Source: Desulfobacterales bacterium | Lineage (GTDB): Bacteria > Desulfobacterota > Desulfobacteria > Desulfobacterales > 4be13 | NCBI GenBank assembly: GCA_029940115.1 | Contig: JAOZRQ010000023.1 | Span: 1 to 27,079 of the forward strand | DNA: 27,079 nucleotides | Direction: 5' to 3' | Shown here: positions 7,519 through 15,185 of the stretch, piece by piece | Layout of the letters: each line of letters starts with the position of its first letter | Position numbering within the stretch: the stretch's first letter is position 1 | The notes under the pieces: model-generated | The model's input: the letters and a program-made list of their open reading frames with translations, nothing else | Databases searched by the model: none | Told to the model about the DNA's origin: nothing | Position numbers and translations under genes: made by a program

Positions 7519-9939
7519 ATGCAACCACAAAATCCGTTGAACCAGCGACATTTAAACATTTGTCCCAGCGTTTTCAGGAATGGCGATCCAATCATTTCCA
7601 TTTCTGAACTCGCCGGGTTGATTCCTGAATCCAAAATGATGAAAAAGGACCGTGGACGTTTCAGTCTGCTCTGTGACATGGGCGATCTTGCCGCGCTGTT
7701 GGTCGAAAGCTCAGACATCAGGAGCTTTCTTGAGGATACAGTGGGGATGATCTCCCGATACATGGGCGCGGATGCATGTTCGATCTATCTGTATGAGGAC
7801 AACACCAAGGAACTCGTGCTAAAGGCAACCATCGGCCTGAATCCCGGCCTGAATTCCAAGAAGGTCGGCAGGATCCGGCTGAGATCAGGTGAGGGCCCGG
7901 TGGGAAAGACGTATGAGACACTTTGGCCCATTCGTGAGGGCCGTGCCCAGCTCAATCCCAATTCCAAACCCGCTCAAGTGGCGGAAGGAAAGGTCTTTGA
8001 GTCCTTTCTCGCTGTCCCTGTCATGAGAGGGGTCCGCAAATTCGGCGTTCTTGTGATCCAGCATGAACAGCAGGATCATTTCACCGAGATTGATGTGGTG
8101 GTGTTGCGCGCCCTCTCCTCCCAGTTTGCCAGCGCGATTGAAAACGCCCGACTCTGGGCGGACCTTCACAAAATGGGGGCCAGGCCGGCAAGGTCATCTG
8201 ACAGGGAAGCGTCTCAAAGCCTCCGTTTTGTCAGAGGGGATTCCGCGTCAGAAGGATACGCGTTTGCCCCTGCCACGCGTTTCAGGAGAAGCCACGGGGA
8301 GCTGCTCACCGATGACGGGGTAGACCGGGATGACGTCTTTTCCTTGGCAGACTTTTACCGGGCCGTGCAGCAGACATCCGATCAGTTGCTTGATTTCCAG
8401 AAACGGCTCACCGACCAGTTGCTTGAAAGCGCGTCCCTTATCTTCGACGCCCATTTCATGATGTTGAAGGACACCCAGTTCATCAACAAGATCGTGGGAC
8501 AGATCATGGACGGCATGTCACCCCCCAAAGCGGTGAGGGAGGTGGCGGGGCATTACATTGACATGTTCTCATCCAGTTCCAACGCGTACATCCGGGAGAA
8601 GGTCACGGACATGGAGGATCTGGCCGGCCGCATCCTGAAAAACCTTTACAAGTGGTCTCCAGAGGAGAAGGGATTCCGCGAGGACAGGATTGTCATCGCA
8701 CAAGATCTGTATCCGTCAGAGATACTGAAACTCGCGTCCGAGGATGTCAAAGGGATCATTCTTGTCAGGGGGGGCGTGACCTCCCATGTCTCGATTCTGG
8801 CCCGTTCCCTGAAGATCCCGCTGGTCATCGCCGATCAGCCCGAACTGCTGAACCTGCCCGAGGGAACACCGGTCTTCTTGGACGCGGACATCGGGCACGT
8901 CCATATACGCCCTGAAAAGAGCGTTGCCCATCAGTTTGAGACCCTGAAAAAAGCCCAAAAGCCCCCTGCCCTCATGAAAAATGCGGTCTCCCCCCTCACC
9001 CGGACCAAGGACGGTGTGCGGGTCCATCTTCTCTCCAACATCAATCTCCTCAGCGAGCTCTCCATTGCCCGTGATTTCAAGGCCGAGGGGATCGGGCTGT
9101 ACCGGACGGAGTTCCCCTTTCTGATTCGGCCCAAATTTCCCTCTGAGGAGGAGCAGCATCTCATTTACAAGCGTCTGTTCGACGAGCTGCCGGATCAGGA
9201 AGTCACCATTCGCACCTTGGACATCGGGGGGGACAAGGTGCCGGCTTGCCCCAATTCCGCCATCCGCGAGGATCTGGAAGTCGGGATCCGGTCCATCCGC
9301 TTCTGCCTGCGGCACAGGGACATTTTCGATCAGCAGTTGCGGGCGATCCTCCGGGCCGCGGCAGATGCGGGAGGCTTTCGGATCATGTTCCCGATGATCT
9401 CCTCGCTGGATGAGTTCTGTGAGGCAAAAGATGCGGTGAACGATTGCATCCGCTCCCTTGAAGAGGAGGGCTTGGCCCATCATTCTGATCCGGTCATCGG
9501 CATGATGGTTGAGCTCCCCTCTGTCTTGGGAATCATCCGGGAATTTGCGCGTGAGGCCGATTTCTTCTCCATCGGGACCAACGACTTTGTGCAGTACATG
9601 CTCGCTGTGGACCGGTCAAACGAGAAGATGGCCGACTATTACCGGCCCTATCATCCGTCGGTGCTGAGAGGGCTTCAGGATATCGTCAGGGCCGCAAAAG
9701 AGGAGCAAAAGGATGTCTCCGTGTGCGGCGAGATGGCTCATGAGCCGGAGTACCTCCCCTTTCTTTTGGGAATCGGGGTCCGCAGAATCAGTGTTGATCC
9801 GAAGTTTCTCCCCTCGTTGCAGGAGATGATCTCCCACATGAGGATCGCGGATGCCGAGGACCATGCGAGGCGGCTCCTTTCGGAATCCACCTTGAGGGGG
9901 GCGCGGGAGGTGTTGCGGCGTGGGAGGCTTGAGGTTTGA
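7519..9939 (+). CDS. ptsP: GAF-domain phosphoenolpyruvate-protein phosphotransferase (EI-Ntr type)
   Basis: PtsP takes phosphate from phosphoenolpyruvate and passes it to an NPr/HPr-type carrier, the first step of the nitrogen-related phosphotransferase cascade, a cytoplasmic regulatory system. In the 806-residue product a GAF sensor domain spans about 56-215. An enzyme I N-terminal region follows, then the swivelling domain with the phosphorylated His423 in GGVTSHVSILAR, and a C-terminal PEP-binding barrel with LYRTEFPFL, a Mg-binding MMVELPS segment, GTNDFVQY and the active-site Cys736 in VCGEMAH. A linker at about 220-275 is Ser/Arg rich and poorly conserved. The ATG at 7519 has no strong ribosome site; an internal ATG at residue 40-41 is an alternative. 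No HPr or EIIA gene is adjacent. Confidence 0.93.
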   Translation: MQPQNPLNQRHLNICPSVFRNGDPIISISELAGLIPESKMMKKDRGRFSLLCDMGDLAALLVESSDIRSFLEDTVGMISRYMGADACSIYLYEDNTKELVLKATIGLNPGLNSKKVGRIRLRSGEGPVGKTYETLWPIREGRAQLNPNSKPAQVAEGKVFESFLAVPVMRGVRKFGVLVIQHEQQDHFTEIDVVVLRALSSQFASAIENARLWADLHKMGARPARSSDREASQSLRFVRGDSASEGYAFAPATRFRRSHGELLTDDGVDRDDVFSLADFYRAVQQTSDQLLDFQKRLTDQLLESASLIFDAHFMMLKDTQFINKIVGQIMDGMSPPKAVREVAGHYIDMFSSSSNAYIREKVTDMEDLAGRILKNLYKWSPEEKGFREDRIVIAQDLYPSEILKLASEDVKGIILVRGGVTSHVSILARSLKIPLVIADQPELLNLPEGTPVFLDADIGHVHIRPEKSVAHQFETLKKAQKPPALMKNAVSPLTRTKDGVRVHLLSNINLLSELSIARDFKAEGIGLYRTEFPFLIRPKFPSEEEQHLIYKRLFDELPDQEVTIRTLDIGGDKVPACPNSAIREDLEVGIRSIRFCLRHRDIFDQQLRAILRAAADAGGFRIMFPMISSLDEFCEAKDAVNDCIRSLEEEGLAHHSDPVIGMMVELPSVLGIIREFAREADFFSIGTNDFVQYMLAVDRSNEKMADYYRPYHPSVLRGLQDIVRAAKEEQKDVSVCGEMAHEPEYLPFLLGIGVRRISVDPKFLPSLQEMISHMRIADAEDHARRLLSESTLRGAREVLRRGRLEV

Positions 9940-10068
9940 TGCTTGAGGTTTGATGCTTGAGGTTTGATGCTTGATGTTTGACAAGGCAGAAAAAAATCAA
10001 TCCCCGACAAAAAACGTCGGGGACAGGTCTGAACGGACATCCGCAGAGATCTTCAGTTCTGCTGACAA
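9928..10068. repeat. Tandem 14-base repeats and a CCCCGAC hairpin after ptsP
   Basis: The last codons of ptsP run into three to four copies of GAGGTTTGATGCTT (9928-9980). At about 10003-10024 lies the perfect hairpin TCCCCGAC-AAAAAAC-GTCGGGGA. The same hairpin recurs, in the opposite orientation, inside family-A modules near 11366, 11523 and 25417. The absence of a T run argues against a normal intrinsic terminator. Confidence 0.5.
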
Positions 10069-10089
10069 CCATGAAAAAGGAGGATATCA

Positions 10090-10170
10090 TGAGAAAATTT
10101 TCATCTTATGGCCCTGTAAGCAATTTCGGGAAACTTTTGGCCGGGTACTTATCTTTCCTTGACAAGTGAG
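10090..10170 (+). pseudogene. N-terminal relic of an AAA-like ATPase gene
   Basis: An excellent ribosome site (AAAAAGGAGGATATC) precedes an ATG at 10090 whose product begins MRKFSSYGPV. From memory, this N-terminus is shared by a family of AAA-like ATP-binding proteins common in Desulfobacterota and Bacteroidota, but here the similarity stops after about 12 residues. The rest reads into a repeat end (GGCCGGGTACTTA, ending at 10151) and stops after 26 codons. The family's Walker A region is absent. Assignment from such a short segment is tentative. Confidence 0.4.
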
Positions 10171-10266
10171 GGGAAAACAGCTGCGGATACAATAATATTA
10201 CCCATGAAAATATCGGTGTTCATGCGATAATTGCCCATGAAAATATCATTAAATAGGTGAATTGCC

Positions 10267-10464
10267 ATGTACAGATTCGCGCTCGACGACTTGAAAAAAT
10301 GGAGATCAAAGTCCAACCGCAAGCCTCTCGTCATCCGGGGGGCGCGTCAGGTGGGCAAAACGCATCTGGTGCGCCTGTTTGCCAAGGAAATGTTCAAGCA
10401 CTTGGTCGAAATCAATTTTGAACGTGACCCCGGGATCGCATCGCTGTTCAAGTCGAATCTGTGA
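10267..10464 (+). pseudogene. Truncated predicted ATPase (DUF4143/AAA_14-like) fragment
   Basis: The 65-residue product starts like the COG1373 family of predicted ATPases: MYRFALDDLKKW, then the Walker A region VIRGARQVGKTHLVR (residues about 23-37), then VEINFERDP. Family members are usually about 380-450 residues, so over 80 percent is missing; the Walker B region and the DUF4143 nuclease-like domain are not found downstream in any frame. The ORF ends at 10464, 31 bases before the convergent crotonase gene. Upstream lie two direct copies of CCCATGAAAATATC (10199 and 10236 regions). A remnant rather than a working gene. Confidence 0.7.
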
Positions 10465-10495
10465 GACAATTTCCTCCGGAGTGCAGGCATAAATT

Positions 10496-11278
10496 TTATT
10501 TCTCTTTCCATTCCGGTTTCCGTTTTTCCAGAAACGCGGTCACCCCCTCCTTTGCATCTTGGGTGCTGCACAGGCGGGCGAAAGCCTCGTTCATGTATTC
10601 GAATGCCTTCTGATACGCCATGTCCTCGGCTGAATAGAACGCCTTTTTGGCAATCTGAACCGCGAGGGGGCTTTTCTGGGCCAGGTTGGCGGCCCATTCC
10701 CGGGTCTCCTTTTCCAAGTCCGCTTTGGGAACGACCTTGTTTATCAGTCCCATTTCGAGAGCCTTCTCGGCCTTGATCAGCTCGCCATAAAGCAGCAGTT
10801 CCAATGCCCGTTTTCTGCCCAAGGAGCGGGAGATCGGCACGATGGGACCCACACAGTTCAATCCCACGTTGATGGCCGTCAATCCGATTTTGGCATTCTC
10901 CGCGGCAATGGCCAGATCGCATGAGGCGACCAGCCCCGCGCCGTTTGCCGCCGCGGTGCCGTAAACTTGGGCGATCACAGGTTTCCTCATCTCGCTGATG
11001 GTCACGAGGGGGGCCTCCATCCGCTCAATCCACTCCCTGTACTCCATCGTGGTCTTCCCGAACAACTCGTTTATGTCAATTCCGGCACAGAAAGCCTTGC
11101 CAGACCCTTTCAAGATGATCACCCGCACCCGCCCCTCTTCATCCAATTCCTGAAGAGCCTGTTTCAGATCTGATGCCATCTGCGTCGTAAACGTGTTCAG
11201 GTGATCGGGACGATTCAGGATAATCTCCCCGACAAAATCATCTCCGATTTCAATCAACACAGTCTCATAATTCATCAT
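10496..11278 (-). CDS. Enoyl-CoA hydratase/isomerase (crotonase) family protein lacking both catalytic Glu
   Basis: A 260-residue crotonase-fold protein acting on an acyl-CoA. Start at 11278 (MMNYETVLIE), with AGGAG ten bases upstream; the open frame continues to 11659 only through repeat DNA. The oxyanion-hole segment FCAGIDIN (about 63-70) is conserved. Aligned by eye to rat enoyl-CoA hydratase, Glu144 falls on Gly in AANGAGLVASCD (about 112-121) and Glu164 on Ala in GLTAINVG (about 132-139), so normal hydration chemistry is unlikely; isomerase, hydrolase or another crotonase reaction is possible. The C-terminus EKRKPEWKEK resembles that of the crotonase at 17102-17875, which keeps both Glu. 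It stands alone, facing the ATPase relic, with a repeat block upstream and no visible promoter. Confidence 0.85.
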   Translation of the reverse strand: MMNYETVLIEIGDDFVGEIILNRPDHLNTFTTQMASDLKQALQELDEEGRVRVIILKGSGKAFCAGIDINELFGKTTMEYREWIERMEAPLVTISEMRKPVIAQVYGTAAANGAGLVASCDLAIAAENAKIGLTAINVGLNCVGPIVPISRSLGRKRALELLLYGELIKAEKALEMGLINKVVPKADLEKETREWAANLAQKSPLAVQIAKKAFYSAEDMAYQKAFEYMNEAFARLCSTQDAKEGVTAFLEKRKPEWKEK

Positions 11279-11311
11279 GGATTTTCGCTCCTGTTTATCT
11301 GTTTGAGGAAA

Positions 11312-11627
11312 GAAACCCGGCTTTCTCTTGCAGTTGGGAGTCGGCCCGTTTGGGAAAAAGCTTGCCCCGACGTTTTTTGTCGGGGCCGGGTTTCTCACCC
11401 ATGGAAAGAAACCCCATGGAAAGAAACCCGGCTTTTTCTTGCAGTTGGGGAGTCGGCCCGTTTGGAAAAAAGCCGGGTTTCTTGCAGTTGGGGAGTCGGC
11501 CCGTTTGGGAAAAAGCTTGCCCCCGACGTTTTTTGTCGGGACCGCCCATGGAAAGAAACCCGGCTTTTTCTTGCAGTTGGGGAGTCGGCCCGTTTGGGAA
11601 AAAGCCGGGTTTTTGTCCTGTACACAG
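11312..11627. repeat. Cluster of four family-A modules ending in a family-A terminus
   Basis: Four near-identical copies of the module AAACCCGGCTTTTTCTTGCA...GTCGGCCCGTTTGGGAAAAAGC occur head to tail (starting about 11312, 11423, 11481 and 11553). Two contain the hairpin CCCCGACGTTTTTTGTCGGGG. The block closes with the terminal sequence TTTTTGTCCTGTACACAG at 11610-11627. I could not find the matching left terminus or a target duplication, so this is an internally amplified or rearranged copy. Confidence 0.75.
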
Positions 11628-11808
11628 CCTGGTTTGTTCAAGAAACCAAGTTTTTTCAAAAACCTGGTTTCTACAAACCTTTGTCAGATAACTGCCATTT
11701 AACAGAAGGGACTTGCCAAGTCAAGTGAAATACTTATATTTCAACCTGAGCATCCATGACCGAACAACTTCCCATTCCCGAATTGACAAATCCGGCAGGT
11801 GTTTTCAC
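11628..11808. other. Gene-free stretch between repeat blocks
   Basis: Contains an imperfect AAACCTGGTTT/AAACCAAG inverted repeat (11628-11680) and a single GAATTGACAAATCCGG palindrome-like sequence near 11780. No gene seen. Confidence 0.4.
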
Positions 11809-11881
11809 TGTCATTCCTGCGAAAGCAGGAATCCACCTTTCGTCAGGGACACTGTGGATTCCTGCTTTCGCAGGAATGACA
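11809..11881. repeat. Perfect 28-bp inverted repeat of the GCGAAAGC type
   Basis: The arms 11809-11836 and 11854-11881 are exact reverse complements (TGTCATTCCTGCGAAAGCAG... outward) around a 17-base spacer. Each arm contains the inner palindrome ATTCCTGCGAAAGCAGGAAT, resembling the dRS3-type repeats known from Neisseria and found widely in other genomes. It would form a strong hairpin if transcribed. Confidence 0.8.
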
Positions 11882-11933
11882 AGGAGGGTTGCATATGGCG
11901 TGATGTTTCGGATTTGGCAATCCGAAACAAGCA

Positions 11934-12072
11934 TGGTACACCACTTTGCAAGTTCGTACCCCCGGCTCGGACTTCGGCGTGAGCTCAGTCGAACGATTGG
12001 CAGATCTGAGCCGCCGGATTTGGCAATCCGGCGGGAGCCGAAGGGGTGACGAACTTATGAATTGCTGTAGTA
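11934..12072. repeat. Family-B inverted-repeat element, copy 1
   Basis: Begins TGGTACACCACTTTGCAAGT and ends ACTTATGAATTGCTGTAGTA, near-complementary termini shared with 21118-21232 and 22647-22803. The interior carries the GATTTGGCAATCC palindrome and a TCGGACTTCGGCGTGAGCTC segment also present, inverted, in the 22647 copy. It lies directly upstream of the ABC permease gene. Confidence 0.7.
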
Positions 12073-12144
12073 GGTGGGCCGGGTGTCGTGGTTCCTGAGT
12101 GGTCAAGGAGTATGGCAATTGACAACCCACAACTGACAACTTTC

Positions 12145-12924
12145 ATGAAAAGAGCAAAAATTTCCATTCTTGACATGGTGCTGGGGTTGCTTGTTCTGGC
12201 GGCCGCGGGGTATGTCGCTTTACGGATGAAAGTCGGAATCGATTATCAATGGAACTGGGGAGCCATTTCCCAGTATCTTTTCCGCTATGATCCGGAGAGC
12301 GACACATGGGTTCCGAACCTGCTGATGCAGGGATTTTTCACCACCATCCGGCTGAGTTTCTGGGGAACGCTTCTGGCCTTGGTTGTCGGAACCTTCATGG
12401 GGCTTTGCCGAGTCAGCAGAAGCCTCTTCAGGCACCTTGTCGGCGGGACATATGTGGGGCTTGTCCGAAATCTGCCCCCGCTTGTGCTGATCTTCATCTT
12501 CTATTTTTTCGTCGCTGATCAGATCATGCCGCTTGTCGGGGTGGATGATTTCATTCGGAACTGCTCCCCCGGAACCGAGGCATTTCTCACATTTTTCTTT
12601 GCGCGTCCACAATTTTTTTCCGCTTTCCTCTCCGCACTGATCACGTTGGCCCTGTTTGAGGGAGCATACATCGCGGAGATCTTCCGCGCGGGGATTCAGT
12701 CCGTTGAAAAGGGCCAGTGGGAGGCTTCGGCGGCCTTGGGACTGTCAAGATACCAGCAGATGCGCCATGTCATCCTCCCCCAAGCGGCTCGCATCATTCT
12801 TCCGCCCTTGGCGGGTCAGTTCATCTCCACCATCAAGGATTCGGCCATTGTGTCGGTGATCTCCATTCAGGAATTGACCTTCCAGGGGATGGAACTGAAC
12901 CTTGACATGCAAACCAAATCATAA
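12145..12924 (+). CDS. Amino-acid ABC transporter permease, C-terminally truncated
   Basis: Inner-membrane permease of the polar amino acid (HisM/GlnP) family. Hydrophobic segments are at about 8-25, 72-95, 115-135, 165-185 and 225-245. The ATPase-docking EAA loop reads EASAALGLSRYQQMRHVILP. The final conserved stretch SVISIQELTFQGMEL is present, but the last membrane helix usual in the family (roughly 40-50 residues) is missing and the frame ends NLDMQTKS. The stop codon TAA at 12922-12924 is the first triplet of a family-C repeat end, so an insertion or deletion there probably cut the gene. Start ATG at 12145 (MKRAKISIL) lacks a clear ribosome site; a GTG at 12088 in frame would add repeat-derived residues. 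No ATPase or binding protein is adjacent, so it is probably non-functional or relic. Confidence 0.8.
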   Translation: MKRAKISILDMVLGLLVLAAAGYVALRMKVGIDYQWNWGAISQYLFRYDPESDTWVPNLLMQGFFTTIRLSFWGTLLALVVGTFMGLCRVSRSLFRHLVGGTYVGLVRNLPPLVLIFIFYFFVADQIMPLVGVDDFIRNCSPGTEAFLTFFFARPQFFSAFLSALITLALFEGAYIAEIFRAGIQSVEKGQWEASAALGLSRYQQMRHVILPQAARIILPPLAGQFISTIKDSAIVSVISIQELTFQGMELNLDMQTKS

Positions 12925-12948
12925 GTACCCGGCCATAAATTTTCAGGT
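12922..12948. repeat. Family-C repeat end at the permease stop
   Basis: TAAGTACCCGGCCATAAA followed by TTTTCAGG matches the two termini of the 184-bp element at 23676-23859. Only one end is recognised here. Confidence 0.65.
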
Positions 12949-13155
12949 GTCGATGGATTCCGGGTTGGAATGCGCTTGACATGCCATCCGATTTCTGAGA
13001 TGCTATCCGACATTGAAAACAACTGATTGCAAGGCTTTCCGAAAGACCTGCTGACCGTAAACGTGAACATGAACATTCAGTTCCGAACAAGTTCAAGCAT
13101 AAGTTCACGTCCAAGTTCACGGGATTCCTAAATCAGAAAAGCAAGGGAGGTCATC
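12949..13155. repeat. Region upstream of Uma2 gene with GTTCAC-type hexamers
   Basis: From about 13056 to 13122 the sequence is built from degenerate hexamers in both orientations (GTGAACATGAACATT, then AAGTTCAAGCATAAGTTCACG), the same class as at 23862-23945 and 25170-25314. A TTGACA at about 12974 has no properly spaced -10. Confidence 0.55.
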
Positions 13156-13932
13156 ATGACAGCTCTCCAGCAAGCGATGGCATATGAGGATGAGGCATAT
13201 GAGGAGGTGTATGAGGAGACTCCTGAGAGGAAGGTCCGGTACCTGGATGAGAGACTGAGAACCCTCGAACTGCCTGCGGAGGACGACATCCCATTGGAAA
13301 CGAACTGGCACCGCATACAGATGAATCTGCTGATAGATTCCCTTCATTGGCACTGGCGTGACCGCCGCGACTACTTTGCAGGCGGGAACATGTTCGTCTA
13401 TTTCAGCCTGCGACAGGTGAAGGGCGAGGATTACCGGGGACCCGACTTCTTCGTCGTGAGGGGGACCGACGGCACCTTGGACAGGGAGTCTTGGGTCGTG
13501 TGGGAGGAGGGGGGACGGTATCCCGACGTGATCGTGGAGCTGGCCTCCCGGACCACAATCCGCAGCGACCTCGGATTCAAGAAGAGTCTGTACGAGCGGA
13601 CCTTCCGCACGAGGGAGTACTTCTGCTACGATCCCATGGAGGAGAGGCTCCACGGATGGGAGCTGATCCGGAACAGATATGCCAGGATCATCCCGGACAG
13701 TCTGGGCCGGCTCCCGAGCCGGGAGCTCGGTGTGCGTCTGGGCGCATGGGAGGGGGAGTACCTGCGCGTCAGGGGACTCTGGCTGCGCTTCCATGCGGAT
13801 GACGGCAGGCTTGTCCCGACGAGGGCCGAGGCAGAGGCTCGACGGGCTGAAACCGAGGCTCGACGGGCCCGATCTGCCGAAGCCGAACTTGAGCGTCTGC
13901 GAGCGCTCTTGGCAAAACGAGGCATTGGATGA
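13156..13932 (+). CDS. Uma2-family (DUF820) restriction endonuclease-like protein
   Basis: A 258-residue protein of the Uma2 family, a PD-(D/E)XK nuclease-like fold very abundant in some bacteria but without an agreed role. GGGAGG lies just upstream of the ATG. The acidic N-terminus (residues 9-24) precedes the core. The motif residues appear to be D97 in YRGPDFFVV, E128 in PDVIVELAS and K142 or K143 in FKKSLYE, followed by EYFCYDP, so the nuclease core looks intact. The C-terminal segment (about 215-255) is an Ala/Arg/Glu coiled coil with RRAETEARRAR repeats, common in this family. Base composition is more GC-rich than its neighbours, which hints at transfer. It is not part of an evident operon. 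Confidence 0.85.
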   Translation: MTALQQAMAYEDEAYEEVYEETPERKVRYLDERLRTLELPAEDDIPLETNWHRIQMNLLIDSLHWHWRDRRDYFAGGNMFVYFSLRQVKGEDYRGPDFFVVRGTDGTLDRESWVVWEEGGRYPDVIVELASRTTIRSDLGFKKSLYERTFRTREYFCYDPMEERLHGWELIRNRYARIIPDSLGRLPSRELGVRLGAWEGEYLRVRGLWLRFHADDGRLVPTRAEAEARRAETEARRARSAEAELERLRALLAKRGIG

Positions 13933-14070
13933 CAACGGCAAACATTTTCGACTGGTGCGGTTAGGGCAGCGGCCTGCGGCTAGGGTAGGCGGTTATGGAT
14001 TGTCGCTGACCACTGGCCGCCGTTTACCGCTCGCCGTTGACCGCTTACAAGCCAACAAGGAGGTAAAAAA

Positions 14071-14640
14071 ATGGGATTCTTTGATGAGATGAAGAGCTGG
14101 ACCAAAACCCAAGCCATCAGCCTGACCGAAGGGGTGAAGAAGGTCAAGAACAAGAAATTCATGGAAGCGACCGTCGCGGGGTGTGCGATGGTGGCCTTTG
14201 CCGACGGCACGATCAAGCCGGAGGAAAAGGCGAAAATGGGGGGATTTATTCAGCGAGATGACGCGTTGAACGTATTTGACATGTCCGACGTGATCGCCAC
14301 GTTTGAGAAATTCGTGCAGGGCTTTGAATTTGACGCTCACATCGGCAAGGCCGAGGCCCTCAAGGCCATCGCCAAAATCAAGAATCCGGAGGAGGCAAAA
14401 CTTCTGGTGCGCGTCTGCTGTGCCGTGGGAACAGCTGACGGCGATTTTAGTGAAGCTGAGAAGCGGATGGTCGGTGAAATCTGCCGAGAACTCGGCCTGA
14501 CCCCGGCTGATTTTGATCTTCAACCGAGCCAGCCAACTCCTCCAACGCCCCCGGGAGCATCGACTCCCCCAACGCCGCCGGCCGCTTCGGGAACCAAAGA
14601 TGATGGGGTGCCGGAATGGATGCAGACAGGAAGGCGGTAG
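14071..14640 (+). CDS. TerB-like tellurite-resistance domain protein
   Basis: The 189-residue product has a strong ribosome site (AAGGAGG, seven bases before the ATG) and is mostly helical. Two TerB-type acidic loops are visible: FADGTIKPEEK (about 47-57) and GTADGDFSEAEK (about 120-131), as expected for the metal-binding sites of this fold. The C-terminal tail (about 150-175) is Pro/Thr rich with two TPPTPP blocks, then ends EWMQTGRR. TerB proteins occur with tellurite or phage-defence genes, but no other ter gene is present here, so a specific role cannot be assigned. Cytoplasmic; no signal peptide. Confidence 0.82.
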   Translation: MGFFDEMKSWTKTQAISLTEGVKKVKNKKFMEATVAGCAMVAFADGTIKPEEKAKMGGFIQRDDALNVFDMSDVIATFEKFVQGFEFDAHIGKAEALKAIAKIKNPEEAKLLVRVCCAVGTADGDFSEAEKRMVGEICRELGLTPADFDLQPSQPTPPTPPGASTPPTPPAASGTKDDGVPEWMQTGRR

Positions 14641-14655
14641 AAGATCTTTGAAGAC

Positions 14656-14765
14656 GGCTGATTATAACGGATTTGGGGGAGCCTCAAACTTGGACTTGGA
14701 CTTTCTGACCGCGAATGCGCACGAATGAACGCCAATGCCTCACCTTGGACTTGGACCCGGGTCCC
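14656..14765. repeat. Family-D end and TTGGAC hexamers
   Basis: CTGATTATAACGGATTTGGGGGAGCC at about 14660 matches the termini of the element at 25142-25338, and is followed by runs of ACTTGGACTTGGAC (14690-14703 and 14743-14757). It looks like a shortened or eroded copy. Confidence 0.55.
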
Positions 14766-14809
14766 GGCGTGGGCGTTCATTCCCGACCACGTCCGAGCCC
14801 TGGGGATTG

Positions 14810-15106
14810 AGACGGGAGAGGGCGGACCATCAGGCGGCCCTGCATGAGAAACGCCGGTCCCTGATCCCAGTTGCTCCGGACAGAGCAGGAGATCATCTCG
14901 GAGGTCCGCACCGCGCTCGGCAACCTGACCGAGGCGGACAGACCACCCTGTCTAAAGCACTCGCGGAGAGGAAACTCGCCGCGGAGGAGCGGAAGTTCAA
15001 GCTCTCCACCAGCTACAACGTGCTCCTGTACCAGCGGGATATAACCGACGCGGCCGTGAGGACGATCAACGCGGTGATTGACTACCAACTCGCCTGCACA
15101 GAGTGA
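14810..15106 (+). pseudogene. Decayed C-terminal part of a TolC-family outer-membrane efflux protein
   Basis: The last 45 residues in frame (LAERKLAAEERKFKLSTS, then NVLLYQRDITDAAVR and NAVIDYQLACTE) match the C-terminal helical repeat of TolC-type channel proteins. From 14868 to about 14940 the preceding part of that repeat, QLLRTEQEIISEVRTALGNL, is in a different frame, and still earlier RADHQAALHEKRRSLI is back in the first frame. At least two frameshifts therefore interrupt it, and the N-terminal three quarters are absent. Inactive relic; no inner-membrane partner is adjacent. Confidence 0.65.
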
Positions 15107-15185
15107 CCGGAAGGATGAAACATGGAGGATGGATGAAGGATGGATGAAGGATGAAATATGAAATATGAAATATGAAATATGAAAC

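Noticed and set aside
8716..9483. 255-codon minus-strand frame inside ptsP
   Set aside because: Shadow of the ptsP coding region; ptsP has the complete enzyme I motifs on the plus strand.
10003..10024. Intrinsic terminator for ptsP
   Set aside because: The hairpin is strong but no T run follows, and the same hairpin is part of a dispersed repeat, so I list it only as a repeat.
10496..11659. 387-codon version of the crotonase with a repeat-encoded N-terminus
   Set aside because: Codons beyond 11278 come from family-A repeat DNA (KPGFF-type peptides); a ribosome site supports the start at 11278.
11201..11728. Several overlapping open frames with repeated KPGFF, GVGPFGKK and ARLGKS peptides
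   Set aside because: They are translations of four copies of one non-coding module on both strands and have no start sites or family likeness.
13117..13941. 274-codon minus-strand frame
   Set aside because: Antisense of the Uma2-family gene, whose motifs and ribosome site are clear on the plus strand.
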